Origin: Lachnospiraceae bacterium
GTDB taxonomy: Bacteria > Bacillota > Clostridia > Lachnospirales > Lachnospiraceae
Length of the DNA: 37,788 nucleotides
Direction: 5' to 3'
Assembly: GCA_017433725.1 (NCBI GenBank)
Contig: JAFRGQ010000035.1
Location: 1-37,788 of the forward strand
The notes under the pieces are model-generated. The model was not told the origin of the DNA. It did not search any database and saw only the letters and a program-made list of their open reading frames with translations. Shown piece after piece: positions 15,857 through 23,358 of the stretch. The translations under genes and the position numbers were made by a program. Numbering within the stretch: position 1 is the stretch's first letter; every line of letters starts with the position of its first letter.

Positions 15857-16001
15857 GAGAACCTGACGAAGATTTCAACAAAGAATGAAATTCGAGATGT
15901 CCCGAAGAAGATTACAATAAAGCATGAAATCCGGGATGACTCGAATAAGATTTCAATAAGGGATGATATCCGGGAGAGCTCGAAGAAATTTGAAATTCCG
16001 G
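15857..16001. repeat. Degenerate 39-bp tandem repeat upstream of uxuA
   Basis: Units are at 15857-15895, 15896-15934, 15935-15973 and a shortened one at 15974-16001. The second and third differ at about 7 of 39 positions; the first and last are more diverged. Each contains a core like CGAANAAGATTNCAATAA followed by GATGAAATCCGG. The repeats fill the middle of the 334-bp gap between kdgF and uxuA. Confidence 0.7.
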
Positions 16002-16091
16002 GGAGCACAGAAATGATCTGAGCAAAGAATGGAACGATGAAGGTCCGATACATTTTGGACTTGTAATTCCAATAAAAAAGGAGGGAATAAT

Positions 16092-17189
16092 ATGCCAATG
16101 AAAATGGGATGGCGATGGTACGGCGAGGGTAACGACCCTGTCACATTGGGTGACATCAAACAGATCCCCGGAGTGACAAGTATTGTCTGGGCTCTGCATC
16201 ACAAGATGCCCGGAGAGATCTGGGAAGAGGATGAGATTCGTGAGGTTGTAGATCAGATTCATGCTTACGGTTTCGATGCGGAGGTCGTCGAGTCTGTTAA
16301 TGTACATGACGATATCAAGATCGGTCTGCCGACAAGAGACGCTCTGATTGAAAACTACAAGCAGTGCATCCGGAACCTCGGCAAGTTCGGCGTCAAGGTC
16401 ATCTGCTACAACTTTATGCCGGTTTTTGACTGGACGCGTACAGATCTGTTCCACCCGGTAGGAGACGGCTCCACAGCTCTGTTCTATCAGAAGGATATGA
16501 TCCAGAGCGACTACAAGGCCATGGCAGAATATATCATGAGCTTTACAGAGAAGTACAACATGACATTCCCGGGCTGGGAGCCGGAACGCATGGCTAAGCT
16601 TGATGAGCTTTTCAAGGCTTATGCGCCTGTCACCAAAGAAAAACTCTGGGATAATCTGAAGTATTTCCTTGAAGCAATTATGCCGGCCTGCAAGGAGGCT
16701 GATATCAAGATGGCGATCCATATGGATGATCCGCCATGGGATATCTTCGGACTTCCGAGATTGATGGTGGATGAAGCGGCTTGCGCTAAGCTTCTGAAAA
16801 TGGTCGACGATCCCCACAACTGTCTCACACTCTGCACAGGTAGCCTGAATGCAAATCCGGCAAATAACTGTGCTGACATTGTAAGAAAGCATTGCGACAG
16901 AATCGCATTTGCACATATTCGCAACATTAAGCATTTCCCGAACGGAGACTTCTCGGAAGCAGCTCACAGAGACTGCTGCGGCGAGACAGGCATCATTGAG
17001 ATTCTGAGAGCTTATCACGATTGCGGATTTGACGGCTACATAAGACCTGACCACGGAAGACAGCTGTGGGAGGAAGGTCCGGGATCCTGCAGACCGGGCT
17101 ATGGCAAGTATGACCGCGCGCTTGGCGTTCAGTACATGCTCGGAGTATGGGATCTGCTTGACAGACTTGCTGAGGAAAAAGGAGAGTAA
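16092..17189 (+). CDS. uxuA: Mannonate dehydratase
   Basis: UxuA dehydrates D-mannonate to 2-keto-3-deoxygluconate in the glucuronate branch of hexuronate catabolism. The 365-residue TIM-barrel protein begins MPMKMGWRWYGEGNDPVTLGD, a highly typical N-terminus, followed by PGVTSIVWALHH. Metal- and substrate-binding stretches HMDDPPWDIFGLPR, HIRNIKHFPNGDFSEAAH and YIRPDHGRQLW are intact. AAGGAGGG precedes the ATG. The gene after it starts two bases past the stop, so the two are translationally linked. Confidence 0.96.
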   Translation: MPMKMGWRWYGEGNDPVTLGDIKQIPGVTSIVWALHHKMPGEIWEEDEIREVVDQIHAYGFDAEVVESVNVHDDIKIGLPTRDALIENYKQCIRNLGKFGVKVICYNFMPVFDWTRTDLFHPVGDGSTALFYQKDMIQSDYKAMAEYIMSFTEKYNMTFPGWEPERMAKLDELFKAYAPVTKEKLWDNLKYFLEAIMPACKEADIKMAIHMDDPPWDIFGLPRLMVDEAACAKLLKMVDDPHNCLTLCTGSLNANPANNCADIVRKHCDRIAFAHIRNIKHFPNGDFSEAAHRDCCGETGIIEILRAYHDCGFDGYIRPDHGRQLWEEGPGSCRPGYGKYDRALGVQYMLGVWDLLDRLAEEKGE

Positions 17190-17191
17190 TA

Positions 17192-18769
17192 ATGAAGCTT
17201 AGTTTGAACGGAATTCAGGATAAAGAACAGTGGAAGGGCTATAAGCTTCCCGAATTCGATATTGAGGCAGTTAAGAAGAATACATATGAGAATCCGACAT
17301 GGGTACATTTCGGAGCGGGCAATATCTTCAGAGCATTTCCGGCAGCGCTCCTTCAGCAGCTGCTTGACAGCGGTGATGCTGACACTGGCGTTATCGTAGC
17401 GGAAGGATTTGACTTTGACATCATCGACAAAGCATACAAGCCGTATGACAATCTGAGCCTTCTCGTTGTGCTGAAAGCTGACGGTTCCATCGAAAAGAAA
17501 GTTATCGCTTCCGTTACCGAGAGCGTTAAGGCGTCTCCGGATTTTGCGGATGACTGGAAGAGACTCTGCGATATATTTGCAAATCCCAGCCTGCAGATGA
17601 TCAGCTTCACAATCACAGAAAAAGGCTACGGCGTTGCACCGGCTGACCTTGAGAGAGGTCTCAATCCGGTCCTCATCATGGGTAAGGTGACGGTTCTTCT
17701 GTATGAGCGTTTCAAAGCCGGCGAATATCCACTCACCGTTCAGAGTATGGACAACTGCTCACACAACGGAGATAAGGTAAAGAGCGCTGTTCTTCAGTAT
17801 GCAGAAAAATGGGCAGCGGAAGGCCTTGTTCCGGCTGAATTTGTTGACTGGCTGAAAGATGAGACAAAGATTACTTTCCCGTGGAGCATGATCGATAAGA
17901 TCACACCGAGACCGGATGCCGCAGTTCAGAAGATGCTCGCTGAGGACGGATTCGAGGACAGCAACACGATCATCACAGATAAGCACACCTACACGGCTCC
18001 GTTCGTCAACGCCGAGGAGACTGAGTACCTTGTCATCGAAGATAATTATACAAATGGCCGTCCGGCTCTCGAGAAAGCGGGCGTCATTTATACAGACCGC
18101 GAGACAGTAGACAATGTAGAGCGCATGAAAGTAACGACCTGCCTGAATCCGCTTCACACAGCTATGTCGGTATTCGGCTGCATGCTCGGTTACAATCTGA
18201 TTTCCGCCGAGATGAAAGATGAGGACCTCTGTGGTCTCATCACCAAGATGGGATACAAAGAGGCAATGCCGGTCGTCGTTGATCCGGGCGTTCTTCATCC
18301 GGATGAATTCATTGATGCAGTTCTCACAAAACGTCTTCCGAACCCCTTCATGCCGGATGCACCGCAGAGAATCGCGACGGATACATCCCAGAAGATCGCT
18401 ATCCGCTTCGGTGAGACAATCAAGTCTTACAGGAAGAAAGCCCTCGATATGGACCAGCTCACACTGATTCCGCTTGTCCTTGCAGGTTATGCGAGATATC
18501 TGAAGGGCATCGACGATGAGGGAAATCCGTTCGACATTTCTCCGGATCCGCTTCTTGCAGAGCTTCAGGAAATCGTTAAGCCTCTTGAAATCGGAAAGAA
18601 GGAACAGGATTACAGCTGCCTGAAAGAGCTTTACTCCAGAGAAGATATCTTCGGACAGAACCTGTATGAGGCGGGACTCGGCGAGAAAATAGAGGGTATG
18701 GTAGCTGAGCTTTATGCAGGAAAGGGTGCTGTGAGAGAAGTTCTTCACAAATACGTCTCTGCCAGATAA
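17192..18769 (+). CDS. uxuB: Fructuronate reductase (mannitol dehydrogenase family)
   Basis: Predicted NADH-dependent enzyme that reduces D-fructuronate to D-mannonate, feeding UxuA. At 525 residues it has the long-chain mannitol dehydrogenase architecture: an N-terminal nucleotide-binding domain with HFGAGNIFRAFPAALLQQL, and a C-terminal catalytic domain with KVTTCLNPLHTAMSVFG. The latter carries the Lys, Asn and His of the family active site, although the Lys-Asn spacing seems one residue longer than in mannitol 2-dehydrogenase. Tight linkage to uxuA (2-bp gap, with the ribosome site GGAGAG inside the uxuA end) makes fructuronate reductase far more likely than mannitol, tagaturonate or arabitol dehydrogenase. 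Confidence 0.9.
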   Translation: MKLSLNGIQDKEQWKGYKLPEFDIEAVKKNTYENPTWVHFGAGNIFRAFPAALLQQLLDSGDADTGVIVAEGFDFDIIDKAYKPYDNLSLLVVLKADGSIEKKVIASVTESVKASPDFADDWKRLCDIFANPSLQMISFTITEKGYGVAPADLERGLNPVLIMGKVTVLLYERFKAGEYPLTVQSMDNCSHNGDKVKSAVLQYAEKWAAEGLVPAEFVDWLKDETKITFPWSMIDKITPRPDAAVQKMLAEDGFEDSNTIITDKHTYTAPFVNAEETEYLVIEDNYTNGRPALEKAGVIYTDRETVDNVERMKVTTCLNPLHTAMSVFGCMLGYNLISAEMKDEDLCGLITKMGYKEAMPVVVDPGVLHPDEFIDAVLTKRLPNPFMPDAPQRIATDTSQKIAIRFGETIKSYRKKALDMDQLTLIPLVLAGYARYLKGIDDEGNPFDISPDPLLAELQEIVKPLEIGKKEQDYSCLKELYSREDIFGQNLYEAGLGEKIEGMVAELYAGKGAVREVLHKYVSAR

Positions 18770-18817
18770 TAAAATACAGATTTCTTTCCAACTGTGAAAT
18801 ATAATACAGAAGTCTTG

Positions 18818-18875
18818 CCATTTTGCACTGATTAAAATTATTTTGCTTTAAAAAATTAGTGCAAAATGGTAATAT
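18818..18875 (+). promoter_or_regulatory. 16-bp inverted repeat overlapping a promoter before dctP
   Basis: Arms 18818-18833 (CCATTTTGCACTGATT) and 18854-18869 are inverted complements at 15 of 16 positions, 20 bases apart. The right arm runs into an extended -10 element, TGGTAATAT (TAATAT at 18870-18875), with TTTAAA 17 bases upstream as a weak -35. The arrangement suits an operator whose bound repressor would block the promoter, or a looping operator pair. The AT-rich spacer and lack of an immediate T-run argue against a terminator for uxuB. Confidence 0.5.
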
Positions 18876-18925
18876 AGTTAGTGGCATTTTTTATTCGGTT
18901 TTATGTTTATAAAGGAGGACATAGA

Positions 18926-20008
18926 ATGAAAAAGAAATTAGTAGCTACTATGATTTCAGCTGTTATGGCACTCAGTCTCGCAGCATGCGGCGGATCTGCA
19001 AGTTCATCAGGTTCATCAGGCGCTGCAGCACCGGCTGATACATCAACAGCAACAGCAGCATCCGGCGATGCTTCTGCAGATCCGGAGGTTACACTCGTTA
19101 TGGCTGAGGTTAACCCGCTTGACACAATCGTCGGTATGACTGACGTGTATTTCAAAGAGCAGGTTGAAGAGCTTTCCGGCGGATCCGTAAAGATCGACCT
19201 TCAGGATTCAGGTGTTCTCGGATCAGAGAATGACGTTCTTGACGCTATGCTCGGCGGCGACGACTCCATCGACATGTCCAGAATTTCCGCATTTGCTCTC
19301 AGCAGCTATGGCTGTGGTAAAGCTACACTTCTTTCCATCCCGTTCACATGGGAGAACAGAGATCATTTCTGGAAATTCGCAGAGAGCGATCTTGCAGAAG
19401 AATTCCTTGCTGAGCCTTCAGAGCTTGGCCTTGGCGTTACAGGCGTATTCTACGGCGAAGAAGGTTTCCGTCATTTCTTCTTCAAAGACGGTCTTGATAT
19501 TAAGGGCATCGACGACCTGAAGGGTCTCAAGATCCGTGTTTCCAATGACCCGGTCATGAATGGTATGGTCGAAGGCCTCGGCGCTTCCCCGACAGTCGTT
19601 TCCTTCGGTGAGCTCTACAGCGCACTTCAGACAGGCGTTGTTGATGCAGCTGAGCAGCCGATCGCTAACTACAAGTCCAACTCCTTCCAGGAAGTTGCTC
19701 CGACTCTTCTTCTGGACGGACATACACTCGGCGCTATCCAGGTCATCATTTCCGAGGCATCTCTTGACAAGCTGACAGACGCTCAGAAGAACGCTATCTT
19801 CGAAGCAGGCAAGAAGGCTGAAGAGTACAACAAGAGCATCTCCCAGGAGAAGGAAGACGAAGTTCTTAAAGGTCTCAAGGATGAAGGATGTAATGTTGTC
19901 GAAGTAAGTGACCTTGCTCCGTGGAGAGAAGCTTGCGCGAAGGTCATCGAGGACAATACATCTTCACAGGCTGACCTCTATCAGCAGCTTCTTGATCTTG
20001 CAAAATAA
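18926..20008 (+). CDS. dctP: TRAP transporter solute-binding protein (DctP family)
   Basis: This is the extracytoplasmic receptor of a tripartite ATP-independent transporter, anchored as a lipoprotein. The signal sequence MKKKLVATMISAVMALSLAAC ends in a lipobox with Cys21. A Gly/Ser/Ala/Thr-rich linker follows to about residue 58, then the DctP fold. The motif DLKGLKIRVSNDP carries the conserved arginine that holds the ligand carboxylate, and VVSFGELYSALQTGVVDAAEQP is the other family signature. I chose ATG 18926, preceded by AAAGGAGGAC, over the in-frame start at 18881. Its place behind uxuA-uxuB points to a hexuronate or similar sugar acid. The 360-residue length is normal. Confidence 0.94.
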   Translation: MKKKLVATMISAVMALSLAACGGSASSSGSSGAAAPADTSTATAASGDASADPEVTLVMAEVNPLDTIVGMTDVYFKEQVEELSGGSVKIDLQDSGVLGSENDVLDAMLGGDDSIDMSRISAFALSSYGCGKATLLSIPFTWENRDHFWKFAESDLAEEFLAEPSELGLGVTGVFYGEEGFRHFFFKDGLDIKGIDDLKGLKIRVSNDPVMNGMVEGLGASPTVVSFGELYSALQTGVVDAAEQPIANYKSNSFQEVAPTLLLDGHTLGAIQVIISEASLDKLTDAQKNAIFEAGKKAEEYNKSISQEKEDEVLKGLKDEGCNVVEVSDLAPWREACAKVIEDNTSSQADLYQQLLDLAK

Positions 20009-20073
20009 TAAGTAGCAGAAATGCAGCTCTTCAGGTAGCCAAACGGTTACCCTTTGACAAGATTGAACCAGAT

Positions 20074-20113
20074 GGCAGGGGTATCAGGCAGGTTCCGGTG
20101 CCCCTGCCTTTTT
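20074..20113 (+). terminator. Attenuating terminator between dctP and dctQ
   Basis: Arms 20074-20083 and 20099-20108 form a 10-bp stem with one G-U pair, followed by five T (20109-20113). A smaller hairpin lies at 20034-20051. Placed inside the operon, it probably lets most transcripts stop after dctP, so that receptor is made in excess over the membrane subunits. Confidence 0.7.
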
Positions 20114-20190
20114 GAAAAGATGACACAAGTGCTTCAGCGCTGTTTTTGGCGTTCTGAAGTGAAAATTGGGTCTCCGTGAGGAGGAGAGAT

Positions 20191-20760
20191 ATGCCAGTTA
20201 TATTTGAAAAACTAGAAAAAATTAAGCCTTTGTATGATGTTGTCAGCAAAGTGCTTATGATTATCTGTAAGCTGTTCCTGATTACAGATATCATTATCAC
20301 GTCGGTTTCGGTTGCCGGACGTTATATTCCGTTCATTCCTGATCCGTCATGGTCTGAAGAGGTCGTCCTTACCTGTATGTCTTATATGGCTGTTCTTTCA
20401 GCTGCTCTTGCCATCAGGCGTAAAGCACACATCAGAATGACGGCATTTGACCGTTATCTTCCTGCAAATCTTCTTAAGACACTCGATCTCCTTGCTGATA
20501 TCGGCGTTCTCATTCTCGGAATCGTTATGCTGGTCCTCGGAATGGGCTATGCGAGTACGATCGGATCGAGAGGCACATATGTATCGATGCCGTCCGTCTC
20601 CCGTTTCTGGATGTATTTCCCGATTCCGCTTGCAGGTTTCTTTATGATTATATTCGAACTGGAAGCAATCGTTAATGATTTTAAGGCATTCTTCCTGAAA
20701 GATACGGAGTATGATCTTAAAAATCAGGCAGAAAAAATGATTGAGGAGGCAAAAGGATGA
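20191..20760 (+). CDS. dctQ: TRAP transporter small permease (DctQ family)
   Basis: This 189-residue membrane protein with four predicted helices is the small subunit that pairs with DctM. The hydrophobic segments start near VLMIICKLFLITDIIITSVSV, with SWSEEVVLTCMSYMAVLSAALAIRRKAHIRM in the middle; the AxAxRxxxHIRM pattern is the family hallmark. GAGGAGAG directly before ATG 20191 decides the start over the upstream in-frame GTG at 20176. The TGA stop shares four bases (ATGA) with the dctM start, the usual translational coupling. Confidence 0.93.
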   Translation: MPVIFEKLEKIKPLYDVVSKVLMIICKLFLITDIIITSVSVAGRYIPFIPDPSWSEEVVLTCMSYMAVLSAALAIRRKAHIRMTAFDRYLPANLLKTLDLLADIGVLILGIVMLVLGMGYASTIGSRGTYVSMPSVSRFWMYFPIPLAGFFMIIFELEAIVNDFKAFFLKDTEYDLKNQAEKMIEEAKG

Positions 20761-22055
20761 CAGCAAATACTACTGCAATTGCAATATTAATCATCGGCTT
20801 CCTGATTCTGGTATTTCTCAGATTTCCGGTTGCTTACGGTGTAGCACTTTCTTCCATGGCGTGCCTTCTTTATCAGGGCAAGTCGCTTAACAGTCTCTGC
20901 CAGCAGATGGTCAAGGGCATCAGCTCTTTCTCCCTCATGGCAGTACCGTTCTTTATTACGATGGGTATTCTGATGGGAAGCGGAGGTATATCCGAGAAGC
21001 TGATTGCACTGGCCAATTCCTGCGTAGGGTGGATGCGCGGCGGAATGGCCATGGTAAATATTGTAGCTTCCTATTTCTTCGGAGGTATTTCCGGTTCCGC
21101 TTCTGCTGATACAGCTTCTCTCGGATCGATCCTTATCCCGATGATGGTCGATCAGGGTTACGATGCTGATTTCTCCACCGCTGTTACAATTACATCTTCC
21201 TGCGAGGGTCTGCTTGTTCCGCCGTCTCACAATATGGTCATCTACGCCATGGCTGCAGGAGGTATTTCCGTAGGACGTCTGTTCCTGGCAGGTTATATTC
21301 CGGGAGCGATTCTTGCAATCTCTCTTATGGTCGGTTCCTATATCATCTCCGTAAAGAGAAATTATCCGAAGGGTGAGAAATTCTCTCTGGGAGTATTCTT
21401 TGAGCAGTTACTGACCAGTATCTGGGCTCTCGCGGCAATTCTTATCGTTGTCGTCGGCGTTGTCGCCGGTGTGTTCACGGCAACAGAGTCAGCCGCTATA
21501 GCTGTTATTTATTCGCTTATTGTTTCCCTGTATGTGTATAAGGGACTTACATGGAAGGGCGTATGGGATGCTCTGGACGGCTGCGTGGATACACTTTCGA
21601 TCGTCCTTATCCTTATTTCAACATCGAGTATTTTCGGTTACTGCCTTACACAGCTCCATGTTCCGGATCTCGCAAGCCATGCAATCCTTGGTCTTACAGA
21701 TAACCGGATCATCATTGCACTGCTGATCGACCTGATCATCCTGCTTCTCGGCTGTATCATGGATATGTCACCGATCATTCTTATTACAACGCCGATCCTT
21801 CTTCCGATCGCAACACAGATCGGAATTGATCCGATTCAGTTCGGTATCATTATGGTTCTCAACTGCGGTATCGGTCTGCTGACACCGCAGGTTGGTGCGG
21901 TCCTCTTCATCGGTTCCGCTGTTGCCAAACTCAAGATGGAGCAGGTCGTAAAAGCGACGCTTCCATTCTATATCTGTATGTTGATAGCACTCCTGCTTAT
22001 CACATTCATTCCGGGAATTTCACTGGCTCTGCCGAATCTGCTCATGCCGGCGTAA
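20757..22055 (+). CDS. dctM: TRAP transporter large permease (DctM family)
   Basis: This 432-residue Na+-coupled transport subunit has about twelve membrane segments. Family features are FPVAYGVALSS near the N-terminus, FFITMGILMGSGGISEKLI, the FFGGISGSASADTASLGSILIPMM loop, and a late GIGLLTPQVGAVLFIGSAV re-entrant segment. The start overlaps dctQ by ATGA. Together with DctP and DctQ it makes a complete TRAP system. A hairpin without a T-run (22088-22115) follows. Confidence 0.95.
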   Translation: MTANTTAIAILIIGFLILVFLRFPVAYGVALSSMACLLYQGKSLNSLCQQMVKGISSFSLMAVPFFITMGILMGSGGISEKLIALANSCVGWMRGGMAMVNIVASYFFGGISGSASADTASLGSILIPMMVDQGYDADFSTAVTITSSCEGLLVPPSHNMVIYAMAAGGISVGRLFLAGYIPGAILAISLMVGSYIISVKRNYPKGEKFSLGVFFEQLLTSIWALAAILIVVVGVVAGVFTATESAAIAVIYSLIVSLYVYKGLTWKGVWDALDGCVDTLSIVLILISTSSIFGYCLTQLHVPDLASHAILGLTDNRIIIALLIDLIILLLGCIMDMSPIILITTPILLPIATQIGIDPIQFGIIMVLNCGIGLLTPQVGAVLFIGSAVAKLKMEQVVKATLPFYICMLIALLLITFIPGISLALPNLLMPA

Positions 22056-22087
22056 ACGGAATTTACTGACTGAATACTTTATAGCCT

Positions 22088-22115
22088 GACCGTTGCCGAT
22101 TACTCGGTAGCGGTC
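22088..22115. other. Hairpin after dctM
   Basis: A 12-bp stem with two G-U pairs (22088-22099 with 22104-22115) closes a TTAC loop. Only TTGCTTG follows, so it may end transcription weakly or protect the 3' end of the TRAP message. Confidence 0.4.
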
Positions 22116-22144
22116 TTGCTTGCATAAAGGAGTAAAATGCAGCT

Positions 22145-22837
22145 ATGAATAATATCACCATTATCCTTATCATGATTCTTGTCCTGATCGTAGTACCGGT
22201 CGTATTTGCTAAAATATCAGGAAGAGATCCCATGGAAGTCTTTTTCGGTTCGAGAGTGAAGGGCTCCGCATTTGCAGCGAAAGAAAAGGGAGAGGCTAAA
22301 AAAGAAAACACAGCAAAAAAAACGGAAAAGAACAGCGACCGTAATGAACTGCTTGTCACGCTTTCAGAGATCACTAATTATGTGAGGCGCAACCGATTTT
22401 ACGTGATTATGCCCGGAACTTTACAGTATCAGGGGAAGGTTGCCAATCTGGGAGCTATCATTGTAACGAGGGGTTCGGTGATCGGAATCAACTGTTTCGG
22501 CTATGGCGGAACGGTGACGGCAGGAAGCGGAAAGGATGACTGGACGCAGAGGATAAACGGTGAGAAGAAGAAGTTCGCAAGTCCTGTTGTCAAGAACAGC
22601 GAGCAGGAGAAGATTTTGAGGGCTGTGCTTGACGCGGAGGGCTTGCAAAACGTCGAGTGCAGGGTCATCGGGGTGTTCACATCGGCTACCGTGCAGCTGA
22701 CGGGGGCCGGGGGTACGGGGTGCTATACGAGGAATACGCTGAAGAGTTATTTGGCGTCAGATGAGTGTGTGGTGAGTAGGGATTTGGTGCCGAAAGAGGT
22801 GGGGAGGAAGTTGGAGCCCTATGTGAAAAGGAAGTAA
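22145..22837 (+). CDS. Membrane-anchored NERD-like protein, probably non-catalytic
   Basis: This 230-residue protein has one N-terminal membrane helix (IIIMILVLIVVPVVF-type segment), a charged linker rich in Lys and Glu (residues 40-68), and a C-terminal domain. The domain phrase VTRGSVIGINCFGYGG followed by GKDDWTQRINGEKKKFASPVVKN resembles the NERD (nuclease-related) fold, where the same place usually reads like VIETKNYxG and then WTQ...NPxxQN. The ExK catalytic pair is not visible; the site reads INCFG. If the assignment is right this is a degenerate member with a binding or structural role. A three-codon reading frame at 22137-22148 overlaps the start as ATGA and may couple translation. 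Function unknown. Confidence 0.6.
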   Translation: MNNITIILIMILVLIVVPVVFAKISGRDPMEVFFGSRVKGSAFAAKEKGEAKKENTAKKTEKNSDRNELLVTLSEITNYVRRNRFYVIMPGTLQYQGKVANLGAIIVTRGSVIGINCFGYGGTVTAGSGKDDWTQRINGEKKKFASPVVKNSEQEKILRAVLDAEGLQNVECRVIGVFTSATVQLTGAGGTGCYTRNTLKSYLASDECVVSRDLVPKEVGRKLEPYVKRK

Positions 22838-22839
22838 GG

Positions 22840-23052
22840 TGCTTAGTTTTTCCACCCGGGATAGTATAGGACAGTCTCATCATAAAAAAATGCATCGTCG
22901 GGACGCTCCCGCTCGGTCTCGCTGGCAGCGGTACTAATAAAAATTCATCGCTGAGGCTCGAATTTTTAAAGTACCGGCCGCTCGACGACGCCCTCCGATT
23001 GCATTTTTAATGATTCGACTGTGTTGTAGGTAAGGAGTGGGAAGTATGAGCA
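22840..23052. mobile_element. 213-bp element with terminal inverted repeats, copy 1
   Basis: Bounded by TGCTTAGTTTTTCCAC (22840-22855) and GTGGGAAGTATGAGCA (23037-23052). The whole element can fold on itself: inner arms ACAGTC/GACTGT, ATGCA/TGCAT, TCGTCG/CGACGA and GGTACT/AGTACC are nested, with AAAAATTC/GAATTTTT at the tip. It carries no credible gene. A second copy lies 70 bp downstream in the same orientation. It may be a MITE-like non-autonomous element or a structured RNA gene; I see no target-site duplication that would settle it. Confidence 0.65.
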
Positions 23053-23122
23053 GCTTACAGTCTTTTACATAGGGAGAGAGAAGTGAAGCGGCTTATGATT
23101 TAAAAGGTTGCGAAGATCAGGG

Positions 23123-23336
23123 TGCTTATACTTCCCACACGGGGTAGTAGAGGACAGTCTCATCATAAAAAAATGCATCGTCGGGACGCTTTCGCTCGGT
23201 CTCGCTGGCAGCGGTACTAATAAATTTTCGGCGCTGGCGCTTGAAAATTTAAAGTACCGGCCGCTCGACGACGCCCGATCGATTGCATTTTTAATGATTC
23301 GACTGTGCTGTTGGTATGGGGTGGGAAGTATGAGCA
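23123..23336. mobile_element. 214-bp element with terminal inverted repeats, copy 2
   Basis: Termini TGCTTATACTTCCCAC (23123-23138) and GTGGGAAGTATGAGCA (23321-23336) are inverted at 15 of 16 positions. The body matches copy 1 closely, except at the hairpin tip, where AAAAATTC/GAATTTTT of copy 1 is AAATTTTC/GAAAATTT here, so pairing is kept by compensating changes. The right end is 22 bases before the MoxR start codon, so the element forms the leader of that operon. The short reading frames across it on both strands look spurious. Confidence 0.7.
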
Positions 23337-23358
23337 CTATAGTGAGGTCAAATGTCAG

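Noticed and set aside
15857-16001. CRISPR array
   Set aside because: Units are contiguous, degenerate and without unique spacers; no cas gene is present.
15912-17054. A 380-codon minus-strand open frame across uxuA and the 39-bp repeats
   Set aside because: It is antisense to a clear UxuA gene, and its C-terminal repetitiveness comes only from the tandem repeat.
22838-23358. Short proteins encoded in the foldback elements
   Set aside because: Frames on both strands reflect the same palindromic DNA, have no ribosome sites and match no domain.
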